The notes below the pieces were generated by a model. It ran no database searches. It was not told the origin of the DNA and saw only the letters and a list, made by a program, of their open reading frames with translations. From Lentzea xinjiangensis (lineage in GTDB: Bacteria > Actinomycetota > Actinomycetes > Mycobacteriales > Pseudonocardiaceae): a stretch of 64,000 nt of DNA. Location of the stretch: positions 124,001-188,000 of the forward strand of contig NZ_FOFR01000011.1 in assembly GCF_900110955.1 (NCBI RefSeq). The letters are read 5' to 3'. A program made the translations under genes and the position numbers. Each line of letters begins with the position of its first letter. The first letter of the stretch is position 1. Below are positions 33,004 through 42,040 of this stretch, in pieces.

Positions 33004-34217
33004 TCCGGATCGGCAACGCCTCCGGGTTCTACGGCGACCGCCTGTCGGCGATGCGCGAGCAGCTCGAAGGCGGCGAGCTGGACGTCCTGACCGGCGACTA
33101 CCTCGCCGAGCTGACCATGCTGATCCTGGGCCGTGACCGGATGAGGGACTCGTCGCTGGGGTACGCCAAGACGTTCCTGCGGCAGATGGAGGACTGCCTG
33201 GCGCTCGCGCTCGACAAGGGCGTCAAGATCGTCACCAACGCCGGCGGGCTCAACCCCGAGGGGCTCGCGCGCGAGCTCAAAGCCAAGACCGGCGCCAAGA
33301 TCGGGTACGTCACGGGCGACGACCTCCGGTCGCGCTACCCGGAGGCGTTGACCGCCAACGCCTACCTCGGCGCGTGGGAGATCGCGCGGTGCCTGGAGCA
33401 GGGCGCCCAGGTCGTCGTCACCGGGCGGGTCACCGACGCGAGCCTCGTGGTGGGGCCCGCCGCCGCGCACTTCGGGTGGGCGCGCGACGACTGGGACCGG
33501 CTGGCCGGCGCCACGGTGGCGGGCCACGTGCTGGAGTGCGGCACGCAGGCGACGGGCGGGAACTACTCGTTCTTCACCGAGATCGACGCGACCAGGCCCG
33601 GTTTCCCGATCGCGGAGGTCGACGAGGACGGGTCGTGCCTGATCACCAAGCACGACGGGACGGGTGGCGCGGTCACGGTCGACACCGTCACGGCCCAGTT
33701 GCTGTACGAGATCGGCCCGCCGGAGTACCCGGGCCCGGACGTCACGACGCACTTCGACACGATCCGGCTGGAAGAGCACCCCGGGGGCGTGCGGATCAGC
33801 GGGACCAGGGGGAGCCCTCCGCCGGACACGCTCAAGGTGTGCCTGAACGCGGTGGGCGGCTTCCGCAACTCCACGACGTTCGTCCTCACCGGACTCGACG
33901 TCGAGGAGAAGGCCGCTCTGGTCAGGCGGCAGCTGCACGACGCCGTCGGCGCGGACGGTCTCACGTGGACGCTGGCGCGGACCGACCAGCCCGACGCCGC
34001 CACCGAGGAGCAGGCCAGCGCGCTGCTGCACGTGACGATCAAGACGCCGGATCCCCAGCGGGCCAAGGGGTTCAGCCGTGCCGCGATCGAGCTGGCGCTG
34101 GCGAGCTACCCCGGGTTCCACGTGACGGCGCCGCCGGGTGACGGCACGCCGTTCGGGGTGTACCGGGCGGCGTACGTGCACCGCGACGAGGTCGACGCCG
34201 AGGCGGTGGTGCTGTGA
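33000..34217 (+). CDS. AtuA family protein (DUF1446), acyclic terpene utilisation type
   Basis: A 405-aa protein matching the AtuA/DUF1446 family: IRIGNASGFYGDR at the start, KIVTNAGGLNPEGLARELK, VVTGRVTDASLVVGPAAAHFGW, and HVLECGTQATGGNYSFF. In Pseudomonas, atuA belongs to the citronellol/geraniol degradation cluster, where its reaction is undefined. GTG 33000 overlaps the upstream stop, with GGAGG at 32989-32993. Family members in operons with acyl-CoA carboxylases and dehydrogenases, as here, are common in actinobacteria. Confidence 0.88.
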   Translation: MIRIGNASGFYGDRLSAMREQLEGGELDVLTGDYLAELTMLILGRDRMRDSSLGYAKTFLRQMEDCLALALDKGVKIVTNAGGLNPEGLARELKAKTGAKIGYVTGDDLRSRYPEALTANAYLGAWEIARCLEQGAQVVVTGRVTDASLVVGPAAAHFGWARDDWDRLAGATVAGHVLECGTQATGGNYSFFTEIDATRPGFPIAEVDEDGSCLITKHDGTGGAVTVDTVTAQLLYEIGPPEYPGPDVTTHFDTIRLEEHPGGVRISGTRGSPPPDTLKVCLNAVGGFRNSTTFVLTGLDVEEKAALVRRQLHDAVGADGLTWTLARTDQPDAATEEQASALLHVTIKTPDPQRAKGFSRAAIELALASYPGFHVTAPPGDGTPFGVYRAAYVHRDEVDAEAVVL

Positions 34218-34534
34218 AGCGGCCGCTGGGAACGATCGCCGGTGCGCGCAGCGGTGACAAGGGCGGGGACGCGAACCTCGGCGTGTGGGTGCGCGACGAC
34301 GACGCCTACGAGTGGCTCCGGGGGTTCCTGACCGTCGAGAGGCTCAAGGAGCTGCTGCCGGAGGCGGGCGAGGTCAGCAGGTACGAGCTGCCGAACCTCA
34401 GGGCGCTCAACTTCGTGCTGCACGGCCTGCTCGGCGACGGGGTGGCGAGCAGCACGCGGTTCGACCCGCAGGCGAAGGCGCTGGGCGAGTGGTTGCGCGG
34501 CAGGGAAGTCGAGATCCCGGAGGAGTTCCTGTGA
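34214..34534 (+). CDS. AtuA-associated ferredoxin-fold domain protein
   Basis: A 106-aa protein equivalent to the C-terminal domain fused to AtuA in other bacteria: GTIAGARSGDKGGDANLGVWVRDD is its signature, and LRALNFVLHGLLGDGVASSTRFDPQAK closes the domain. Here it is a separate gene overlapping the AtuA stop by 4 nt, so the two polypeptides likely form one complex. Its own stop overlaps the acyl-CoA dehydrogenase start. Confidence 0.84.
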   Translation: MKRPLGTIAGARSGDKGGDANLGVWVRDDDAYEWLRGFLTVERLKELLPEAGEVSRYELPNLRALNFVLHGLLGDGVASSTRFDPQAKALGEWLRGREVEIPEEFL

Positions 34535-35643
34535 TCACGAAGGACCTGTACGGGCGGAAGGAGCTCAGGGAGCTCGTCCGCGACTTCACCCGCAGGGAGG
34601 TCGTGCCGCACCTCGACCGGTGGGAGCGGGAGGGTGAGGTTCCGCGCGAGCTGCACCGCAAGGCCGCGGAGCTCGACCTGCTCGGGATCGGGTTCGAGCA
34701 CGGCGACCTGCTCGACACGGTGGTGCTGACCGAGGAGATCATCCAGAACGGCGGCTCGTCGGGGTTGATGGCGGCGTTGTTCACGCTCGGCATCGCGATC
34801 CCGCACATCTGGCAGACCGGTGACGAGGACCTCCTCGACCGGTTCGCCAGGCCAGCCGTCCGGGGCGAGAAGATCGGCAGCCTGGCCGTCACCGAACCCG
34901 GCGCCGGGTCCGACGTCGCGGCGATCAGGACCACGGCGGTCAGGGACGGCGACCACTACGTCGTCAACGGCGAGAAGACGTTCATCACCTCCGGGTGCCG
35001 GGCGGACTTCGTCACGACCGCCGTCCGGACCGGGGAGAAGGGTTACCAGGGCATCTCGCTGCTCGTCATCGAGGACGGGTTCACCCGCCGCAAGCTCGAC
35101 AAGATGGGCTGGCACTGCAGCGACACCGCCGAACTGCACTTCGACGACGTGCGGGTGCCGGTGCGCAACCTGGTGGGCGAGGAGAACCAGGGCTTCGTGC
35201 TGATCATGCGGCAGTTCCAGGTCGAGCGCGTCACGATGGCGGTCCAGGCCTACGCGACGGCGCAACGGGCGCTGGACCTGACCGTCGGCTGGGTCCGCCA
35301 CCGCGAGACCTTCGGCAAGCCCCTGATCAAGCGCCAGGTGGTGAGCCACCGGCTGGCGCAGCTCGCGCAGAGGATCGACCTGGCGCGGACCTACACCCGC
35401 GAGGTCGCCGCACGGGTCAACCGCGGTGAGGACTGCGTCACGGAGGTCTGCTTCGCGAAGAACGCCGCCGTCGAGACCTGTTCCGAGGTCGTTGACGCGG
35501 CGGTGCAGCTGCACGGTGGCATGGGCTACCTGCGGGAGTCCGAAGTGGAACGCCACTACCGGGACGCCCGCATCCTCGGCATCGGGGGAGGGGCGAGTGA
35601 AGTGATGACCGAGCTCGCGGCACGACGATTGGGGTTCGCCTGA
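34531..35643 (+). CDS. Acyl-CoA dehydrogenase
   Basis: Flavoprotein of 370 aa that introduces an alpha,beta double bond into an acyl-CoA. It has LAVTEPGAGSDVAAIRTTA and NGEKTFITSG (FAD contact), a helical C-terminal domain, VQLHGGMGYLRESEVERHYRDARI, and the closing IGGGASEVM. A catalytic-base Glu is likely within the YLRESEVER segment. GTG 34531 overlaps the previous stop. It precedes the carboxylase genes, as expected for a leucine/isovalerate-like or terpenoid side-chain pathway, where dehydrogenation precedes carboxylation. Confidence 0.9.
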   Translation: MITKDLYGRKELRELVRDFTRREVVPHLDRWEREGEVPRELHRKAAELDLLGIGFEHGDLLDTVVLTEEIIQNGGSSGLMAALFTLGIAIPHIWQTGDEDLLDRFARPAVRGEKIGSLAVTEPGAGSDVAAIRTTAVRDGDHYVVNGEKTFITSGCRADFVTTAVRTGEKGYQGISLLVIEDGFTRRKLDKMGWHCSDTAELHFDDVRVPVRNLVGEENQGFVLIMRQFQVERVTMAVQAYATAQRALDLTVGWVRHRETFGKPLIKRQVVSHRLAQLAQRIDLARTYTREVAARVNRGEDCVTEVCFAKNAAVETCSEVVDAAVQLHGGMGYLRESEVERHYRDARILGIGGGASEVMTELAARRLGFA

Positions 35644-37193
35644 TGGGCAACAGGGAGGCGCTGCTCGCGAAGATCGCGGAGCTGGACGCCGAGCACGCCA
35701 AGGCGCTCGCGGGAGGCGGGCCGAAGTACGTCGAGCGGCACCACCGCCGCGGCAAGCTGCTGGCCCGCGAACGGGTCGAGCTGCTCGTCGACGAGGACAG
35801 CCCGTTCCTGGAGCTCTCGACGCTCGCCGCGTGGGGCACCGACTTCCCGGTCGGCGCCTCGGTCGTCACCGGCATCGGGCACGTCGAGGGCGTCGAGTGC
35901 GTGATCGTCGCGAACGACCCGACGGTGCGCGGTGGCTCGTCGAACCCGTACACGCTGCGGAAGTCCCTGCGGGCCAACGACATCGCGTTGCAGAACCGGC
36001 TGCCGCTAATCAGCCTCGTCGAGTCCGGCGGCGCGGACCTGCCGACGCAGAGCGAGATCTTCATCCCGGGCGGCCGGGCGTTCCGCGACCTCACCCGGCT
36101 CTCCGCGGCGGGCATCCCGACGATCACCGCGGTGTTCGGCAACGCGACGGCCGGCGGCGCTTACGTGCCGGGCATGTCCGACCACGTGATCATGGTCAAG
36201 GACCGGTCGAAGGTGTTCCTCGGCGGTCCGCCGCTGGTCAGGATGGCCACCGGTGAGGAAGCGGACGACGAGTCGCTGGGCGGCGCGATGATGCACGGCG
36301 CCACGTCCGGGCTCGCGGACTTCGTCGCCGAGGACGAGACCGACGCGATCCGGCTGGCGCGCAGGGTCGTCGCCCGGCTGAACTGGCGCAAGCTCGGCCC
36401 CGACCCGGCTCCCGTCGAGGAACCCCTGTTCGACGCCGACGGCATCCTCGACATCGTCTCCGAGGACCAGCGCGTGCCGTTCGACCCGCGCGACGTCATC
36501 GCACGGCTCGTCGACGGGTCGAAGTTCGACGAGTTCAAACCGTTGTACGGCACCAGCCTCGTCACCGGGTGGGCCCGCATCCACGGCTACCCGGTCGGCA
36601 TCCTCGCCAACGCGCGCGGCGTGCTGTTCAGCGAGGAGTCGCAGAAGGCCACGCAGTTCATCCAGCTCGCGAACCGGAGCGACACGCCGCTGGTCTTCCT
36701 GCAGAACACCACCGGTTACATGGTGGGTGCCCAGTACGAGCAGGGCGGCATCATCAAGCACGGCTCGATGATGATCAACGCGGTGTCCAACAGCCGGGTG
36801 CCGCACCTGACGATCACGATGGGCGCCTCCTACGGCGCGGGCAACTACGGCATGTGCGGCAGGGCCTACGACCCGCGGTTCCTGTTCACCTGGCCCAACG
36901 CCAAGTCGGCCGTGATGGGCCCCGCGCAGCTCGCCGGGGTGCTCTCGATCGTCGGACGGCAGGCCGCCGCCGCGAAGGGGCAGGAGTACAACGAGGAGCA
37001 CGACGCCGCCATGCGCACGATGGTCGAGGCACAGGTCGAGGAGCAGTCGCTCGCGCCGTTCCTGTCCGGGAAGCTCTACGACGACGGCGTGATCGACCCG
37101 CGCGACACCAGGACCGTGCTCGGCCTCTGCCTCTCCGCTGTCCACAGCGGACCGATCAAGGGCGCCGACGGCTTCGGCGTCTTCCGGATGTGA
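35643..37193 (+). CDS. Acyl-CoA carboxylase beta subunit (carboxyltransferase)
   Basis: A 516-aa biotin-dependent carboxyltransferase, N- and C-halves of the crotonase fold. It shows LVESGGADLPTQSEIFIPGGRAF, GNATAGGAYVPGMSDH, LFLQNTTGYMVG-type sequence and GASYGAGNYGMCGRAYDPRFLFTWPNAK. These agree best with methylcrotonyl-CoA or geranyl-CoA carboxylase beta subunits rather than propionyl-CoA ones. The ATG overlaps the preceding TGA by one base, and its own TGA overlaps the alpha subunit ATG, so the complex is produced from coupled genes. Confidence 0.92.
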   Translation: MGNREALLAKIAELDAEHAKALAGGGPKYVERHHRRGKLLARERVELLVDEDSPFLELSTLAAWGTDFPVGASVVTGIGHVEGVECVIVANDPTVRGGSSNPYTLRKSLRANDIALQNRLPLISLVESGGADLPTQSEIFIPGGRAFRDLTRLSAAGIPTITAVFGNATAGGAYVPGMSDHVIMVKDRSKVFLGGPPLVRMATGEEADDESLGGAMMHGATSGLADFVAEDETDAIRLARRVVARLNWRKLGPDPAPVEEPLFDADGILDIVSEDQRVPFDPRDVIARLVDGSKFDEFKPLYGTSLVTGWARIHGYPVGILANARGVLFSEESQKATQFIQLANRSDTPLVFLQNTTGYMVGAQYEQGGIIKHGSMMINAVSNSRVPHLTITMGASYGAGNYGMCGRAYDPRFLFTWPNAKSAVMGPAQLAGVLSIVGRQAAAAKGQEYNEEHDAAMRTMVEAQVEEQSLAPFLSGKLYDDGVIDPRDTRTVLGLCLSAVHSGPIKGADGFGVFRM

Positions 37194-39049
37194 TGACCAC
37201 GGTGATCAGGACACTCCTCATCGCGAACCGGGGCGAGATCGCTCGCCGCGTCATCCGCACCTGCCGGGCCTCGGGCATCCGCGCGGTCGCGGTGTTCTCC
37301 GACCCGGACGCCGGCGCGCCGCACGTGCGGGAGGCCGACTTCGCGGTCCGGTTGCCCGGTGCGTCGCCCGCCGAGACCTACCTCCGCGCCGACCTGCTCG
37401 TCGAGGCGGCGACCAGGGCCGGCGCGGACGCCGTGCACCCCGGCTACGGCTTCCTCAGCGAGAACGCGGACTTCGCCCGGCGGGTCCTGGCCGCGGGCCT
37501 GACGTGGGTCGGGCCGGACCCGGAGTCGATCGAGGCGATGGGCTCCAAGGTCGCCGCGAAGAAGCGGATGGCCGCGGCGGGTGTGCCGACGTTGCCGGAG
37601 CTCGACCCGCAGGCCGTCGGCGAGTTCCCGGTGCTGGTCAAGGCGTCCGCCGGTGGGGGCGGTCGCGGCATGAGGATCGTGCGCGGGCCGGCCGGGCTCG
37701 CGGACGCGCTCGCGAGCGCGCGGCGCGAGGCGGAGTCGGCGTTCGGCGACCCGACGGTGTTCTGCGAGCCGTTGCTGGAGCACGCGCGGCACGTCGAGGT
37801 GCAGATCCTCGCGGACGCGCACGGCACGGTGTGGGCGCTGGGCGAACGCGAGTGCTCGATCCAGCGGCGGCACCAGAAGATCGTCGAGGAGTCGCCAAGC
37901 CCGGCGGTGAACGAGGACGTCCGCCGCCGCCTGTTCGCGGCGGCCACCGCGGCGGCCGAGTCCATCGGGTACGTCGGCGCGGGCACCGTGGAGTTCATGC
38001 TCAAGGGCGAGGACTTCCACTTCATGGAGGTCAACACGCGGCTGCAGGTCGAGCACCCGGTCACCGAGCTGGTGCACGGCGTCGACCTGGTGGAGTGGCA
38101 GCTGCGGATCGCCGAGGGCGCCCGGTTGCCCGCCGAGGTCCCCGGACCGCGGGGGCACGCGATCGAGGTCCGCCTCTACGCCGAGGACCCCGCGCACGAC
38201 TGGCGGCCGGCCAGCGGCACGCTGCACCGGTTCCACGTGCCCGGTGACGTCCGGCTCGACAGCGGTGTCGAGGACGGCTCGGTCGTCTCCGTGCACTACG
38301 ACCCCATGCTGGCCAAGGTGATCGCGCACGCGCCGACGCGCGAAGCCGCCGCCCGCAAGCTCGCGACCGCGCTGACGGACGCGCGGATCCACGGCCTGGT
38401 CACGAACCGCCGGTTGCTCGTGGAGGTCCTGCGCAACGAGGCTTTCCTCGCCGGCGACACGCACACCGGGTTCCTGGCCGAGCACGACCTCACCGGAACC
38501 GTTGACCCGCAACCGTTTGCGCTCGCCGCCGCGCTCGCGCTCGCGGCCCGTCGCAGGACCGGGCACCTGCCGCTCGGCTGGCGCAACGTGCGGTCGCAGC
38601 AGCCGAAGGCGCGGTTCCTGTTCGGCGAGGAGCTGGTCGAGGTCGCCTACGACCCGGCCCAGGCCACCGGGGACACCGCGGTCCTCGACCTGGCCGGCGT
38701 GCGCACCCCGTTCCACGTCAGCACCTACGGCGACCTGGTCGAGGTCGACTCGCCGCTCGGGTCGGTGTCGCTGACGCTCGTGCCGCGCTTCCCCGAACCG
38801 CGGTCCGCGCTCGCGCCGGGCGCGACCACGGCGCCGATGCCGGGAACCGTCGTCAGGGTGTCCGTGCGGCCGGGCGACGTCGTCGCCGCCGGCGCCGAGC
38901 TGCTGGTGCTGGAAGCCATGAAGATGGAACACCGCGTGCTCGCGACCAGCGCGGGCACGGTCACCGAGCTCCTCGTCGAGCAGGGCCGGCAGGTCGACGC
39001 CGGCGACGTCCTGGCGGTGGTAGCCGACACGAGTGGAGACCGATCGTGA
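37193..39049 (+). CDS. Acyl-CoA carboxylase alpha subunit (biotin carboxylase plus BCCP)
   Basis: A 618-aa protein with a biotin carboxylase domain (LIANRGEIARRVIRTCR, HPGYGFLSENADFA, KASAGGGGRGMRIV, EFMLKGEDFHFMEVNTRLQVEH). A middle BT-like domain and a C-terminal biotin carrier domain follow, with the biotinylation motif EAMKMEH near residue 580. It charges biotin for the coupled beta subunit. The ATG at 37193 shares one base with the beta TGA. The GTG of the next acyl-CoA dehydrogenase overlaps its stop. Confidence 0.93.
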   Translation: MTTVIRTLLIANRGEIARRVIRTCRASGIRAVAVFSDPDAGAPHVREADFAVRLPGASPAETYLRADLLVEAATRAGADAVHPGYGFLSENADFARRVLAAGLTWVGPDPESIEAMGSKVAAKKRMAAAGVPTLPELDPQAVGEFPVLVKASAGGGGRGMRIVRGPAGLADALASARREAESAFGDPTVFCEPLLEHARHVEVQILADAHGTVWALGERECSIQRRHQKIVEESPSPAVNEDVRRRLFAAATAAAESIGYVGAGTVEFMLKGEDFHFMEVNTRLQVEHPVTELVHGVDLVEWQLRIAEGARLPAEVPGPRGHAIEVRLYAEDPAHDWRPASGTLHRFHVPGDVRLDSGVEDGSVVSVHYDPMLAKVIAHAPTREAAARKLATALTDARIHGLVTNRRLLVEVLRNEAFLAGDTHTGFLAEHDLTGTVDPQPFALAAALALAARRRTGHLPLGWRNVRSQQPKARFLFGEELVEVAYDPAQATGDTAVLDLAGVRTPFHVSTYGDLVEVDSPLGSVSLTLVPRFPEPRSALAPGATTAPMPGTVVRVSVRPGDVVAAGAELLVLEAMKMEHRVLATSAGTVTELLVEQGRQVDAGDVLAVVADTSGDRS

Positions 39050-40185
39050 GCTTCGTCGAGTCCGAAGAGCGGATCGCGCTGCGCAGGGCCGTCGCCGAGT
39101 TCGGCGCCGGGTACGGCCACGAGTACTTCGACGCCAAGGCCCGCTCGGGGCAGAAGACCACCGAGCTGTGGGAGGAGGCCGGCAAGCTCGGCTACCTCGG
39201 CGTGGCCGTACCCGAGGAGTACGGCGGTGGCGGCGGCGGGATCGGTGACCTCGCGGCCGTGTGCGAGGAGCTGGCGGCGGCCGGGTGCCCGTTGCTGCTC
39301 ATGGTGGTCTCGCCCGCGATCTGCGCGACGGTGATCGCCCGGTTCGGCACGGACGAGCAGAAGGCGAAGTGGCTGCCCGGTTTCGCGGACGGCACGCTGA
39401 AGATGGCCTTCGCGATCACCGAGCCGGACGCGGGGTCCAACGCGCACAAGCTGAAGACGACCGTCCGCCGCGACGGCGACGAGTGGGTCCTCAAGGGGGC
39501 CAAGACCTACATCTCCGGCGTCGACGAGGCCGACGCCGTGCTGGTGGTGGCGATCCAGAGGACCGGGCCGGTGCTCGTGGTCGTGCCGACCGCCGCCGAG
39601 GGCCTCACCCGGCACGAGATCGACATGGACCTGATCGCGCCGGAGAAGCAGTTCACGTTGTTCTTCGACGACGTCAGGCTGCCCTCCGACGCCGTCGTCG
39701 GCTCCCCGGACCAGGGCCTGCAGCAGGTCTTCGCGGGGCTCAACCCCGAACGGATCATGGGCGCGAGCATGGCCACCGGCACGGCCCGCCTGGCGGTCGC
39801 CAAGGCCGTCGCCTACGCCCGGCAGCGCACGGTCTGGGAGAGCCCGATCGGGGCGCACCAGGGGATCTCGCACCCGTTGGCCAAGGTCCACGTCGAGGTC
39901 GAGCTCGCGCGGCTGATGACCCAGAAGGCGGCCGCTCTCTACGACTCGGGCCGGGACCGGGACGCCGGAGAGGCCGCGAACATGGCCAAGTACGCGGCGG
40001 GCGAGGCGGTCGCGGCCGCCGTCGACCAGGCGATCCAGACGCACGGCGGCAACGGCCTGACCCGTGAGTACGGCCTCGCGTCGATGCTCGCGACGTCGCG
40101 GCTGTCGCGCATCGCGCCGGTCTCGCGGGAGATGATCCTGAACTTCGTCGCGCAGAACAGCCTGAAACTGCCCCGCTCGTACTGA
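39046..40185 (+). CDS. Acyl-CoA dehydrogenase (second)
   Basis: A 379-aa acyl-CoA dehydrogenase. FAITEPDAGSNAHKLKTTV, KGAKTYISGVDEAD and IQTHGGNGLTREYGLASMLATSRLSRIAPVSREM are recognisable. It differs clearly from the one at 34531 and is not a recent duplicate, so it probably acts on another intermediate of the same pathway. GTG 39046 overlaps the carboxylase alpha stop by 4 nt. It ends the strictly overlapping chain; the next gene starts 13 bp later. Confidence 0.9.
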   Translation: MSFVESEERIALRRAVAEFGAGYGHEYFDAKARSGQKTTELWEEAGKLGYLGVAVPEEYGGGGGGIGDLAAVCEELAAAGCPLLLMVVSPAICATVIARFGTDEQKAKWLPGFADGTLKMAFAITEPDAGSNAHKLKTTVRRDGDEWVLKGAKTYISGVDEADAVLVVAIQRTGPVLVVVPTAAEGLTRHEIDMDLIAPEKQFTLFFDDVRLPSDAVVGSPDQGLQQVFAGLNPERIMGASMATGTARLAVAKAVAYARQRTVWESPIGAHQGISHPLAKVHVEVELARLMTQKAAALYDSGRDRDAGEAANMAKYAAGEAVAAAVDQAIQTHGGNGLTREYGLASMLATSRLSRIAPVSREMILNFVAQNSLKLPRSY

Positions 40186-40198
40186 CACACTGCGGGGC

Positions 40199-41017
40199 AT
40201 GGGGGCCTTCACGACTTCCGACGGCGTCACGCTGGCCCACCACGGCTCGCCCGGCCCGGCACCGGGCAGCGGTCCGCTGGTCTGCCTGCCGGGTGGGCCG
40301 ATGCAGGCGTCGTCCTACCTGGGCGGCCTGCCGCTCGACGGCGTCGTCCGGCTCGACCTGCGCGGCACCGGGGAGTCGGGACCGGCCGGCACCTACCGCG
40401 CCGACCGGCAGGTCGGCGACGTCGAGGCGCTGCGCCGGCACCTCGGCCTGGACCGGCTCAGGCTGTTCGGCCACAGCGCGGGCGGCACGCTCGCGATCCT
40501 CTACGCGATCCGGTTCCCGGAACGGGTCGAGGAGCTCGTGCTCGTCGCACCCAGCCCGCGGGTCGTCGGCATCGACGTCACCGACGACGACCGCAGGGAG
40601 GTCGCCGAACGACGGCACGCCGAACCGTGGTTCGAGCAGGCCTACGCGGCGTTCCGGCGGATCTGGGCCGGCGACCCCACGCCGGAGGCGTTCCAGGCCA
40701 TCGCGCCGTTCATGCACGGCAGGTGGGACGACCGGGCGCGGCGGCTCGACGAGCACCCGCGCAACGACGAGGCCGCGAAGGAGTTCTACGCCGAGGGCGC
40801 GTTCGACCCGGAGCAGGTCCGGGCGCGGCTCGCGACCCTCGACGTGCCGACGCTCCTCGTGACCGGCGAGCTCGACGTGGCGCTGCCGCCCCGGTGCGCG
40901 CGGGAGTACGCGGACCTGTTCCCGCGCGCACGGCTCGTCGTGCAGCAGGCGGCCGGTCACTTCCCCTGGCTCGACGACCCCGAGTCGTTCGCGGCCACGC
41001 TCCAGCGCATCCCGTAG
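40199..41017 (+). CDS. Alpha/beta hydrolase (proline iminopeptidase-like)
   Basis: A 272-aa alpha/beta hydrolase. It has the oxyanion strand LVCLPGGPMQAS, RLDLRGTGES, the nucleophile elbow GHSAGG and a late GHFPWLDDPESF His. The GGP and RGTGxS elements are typical of the prolyl iminopeptidase subgroup (S33). ATG 40199 lies 13 bp after the dehydrogenase stop, so it may belong to the catabolic operon, perhaps as a thioesterase or esterase. Its final 61 bp overlap the 3' end of the convergent HTH gene. Confidence 0.85.
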   Translation: MGAFTTSDGVTLAHHGSPGPAPGSGPLVCLPGGPMQASSYLGGLPLDGVVRLDLRGTGESGPAGTYRADRQVGDVEALRRHLGLDRLRLFGHSAGGTLAILYAIRFPERVEELVLVAPSPRVVGIDVTDDDRREVAERRHAEPWFEQAYAAFRRIWAGDPTPEAFQAIAPFMHGRWDDRARRLDEHPRNDEAAKEFYAEGAFDPEQVRARLATLDVPTLLVTGELDVALPPRCAREYADLFPRARLVVQQAAGHFPWLDDPESFAATLQRIP

Positions 41018-41862
41018 AGGCCGGGGCCGAAGTCGAGCGCGGCGGCGTGTGCGCGACCGGAGTCGTCCACCGCCGCCGTGCGCGCGCCGCCGGGCGTTTC
41101 CGCCCCCGCCGGAACGGACGCGAACTGCTCGCAGGAAGCGGGCGCCGACCCGTGCGGGAACTTGATCTCCAGCACGTAGTCGTGCACACGTTCGGCGAAC
41201 CGGCGGAAATGCGTGTGCTCGGCCGTCGGGCGCGGATAGGTCAACTCGTACTCGATCGCGATCGACTCGCCCGCGGAGATCGGTTCGTCGAACACGAGCT
41301 CCGCGACGAGCACGCCGCTCGTGCGTTCCCGCGCGACCCTGCCGACCTGGCAGGACCGGACGGCGGTCAGCGCCGGCTGCGCCGAACCCGTCTCCTGGCA
41401 CAGGACCCAGCGGTCCACCCCGGTCGAGGTGGCCTGCATGACCTGGCGTGAGCGGACGCCGCGCACACCGCCGCAGGGCGCGACGTCGACCCGGTCGTGC
41501 TGGGCGGTCAGCACCAGCCCCGAGCTGTCCCACCGCGTTCCCGCCGAGGCCTCCCGCCTGCGTGAACGCCCGCGCGGCCGCGGTGGCCCCAGCAGTCTCG
41601 ACAGCGCCGTCCTGCGCAGCCCCAGCACGTCCTCGAGGTGGGCGAGGGCCATCAGCGACTCCGGCCGCTCGGGTCTGCGGCGGCCCGACTGCCAGTAGCT
41701 CAGGGCCGTCACGCTGATCGGCGCGCCCCGCACCCGCAGGCGGTGCTGCAGCCGTTCCAGGCTGAGACCCCGAACCCGGATCGCGACCCGCAACGCGTCC
41801 GCGAACGGACCCGTCACCAGGAGGCCGGCGAGCTCCTCGCGCGGTGGGCGAACTGTGAGCAT
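40957..41862 (-). CDS. HTH-domain protein with uncharacterised C-terminal domain
   Basis: A 301-aa protein. An XRE-like HTH occupies about residues 20-85 (FADALRVAIRVRGLSLERLQHRL and ISVTALSYWQSGRRRPERPESL). A basic RRREA linker then leads into a beta-rich C-terminal domain (VLVAELVFDEPISAGESIAIEYELTYP and AERVHDYVLEIKF) that does not match the usual DUF5753. ATG 41862 is chosen because GGAGGAG lies just upstream; an in-frame ATG lies further out. It is divergent from the first subtilase across about 180 bp and may regulate that locus, which is inference. Confidence 0.8.
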   Translation of the reverse strand: MLTVRPPREELAGLLVTGPFADALRVAIRVRGLSLERLQHRLRVRGAPISVTALSYWQSGRRRPERPESLMALAHLEDVLGLRRTALSRLLGPPRPRGRSRRREASAGTRWDSSGLVLTAQHDRVDVAPCGGVRGVRSRQVMQATSTGVDRWVLCQETGSAQPALTAVRSCQVGRVARERTSGVLVAELVFDEPISAGESIAIEYELTYPRPTAEHTHFRRFAERVHDYVLEIKFPHGSAPASCEQFASVPAGAETPGGARTAAVDDSGRAHAAALDFGPGLYGMRWSVAANDSGSSSQGK

Positions 41863-42040
41863 CACTCCTCCGTTTCCCGGAGACAAGATCGGAAGGCTAG
41901 CGGCAGCAAGGGAAACGCGGTACAGCCGATCGGCGGTTTCGGGCCGCCGGGGAAGCGGGGAAGTTCAGATCTCGGGCCCAGTGCGCCGCCGTCAGCCCGG
42001 ACCGGTTCAGGCACATTCCTGCGACGAACAGGACCAAGCC

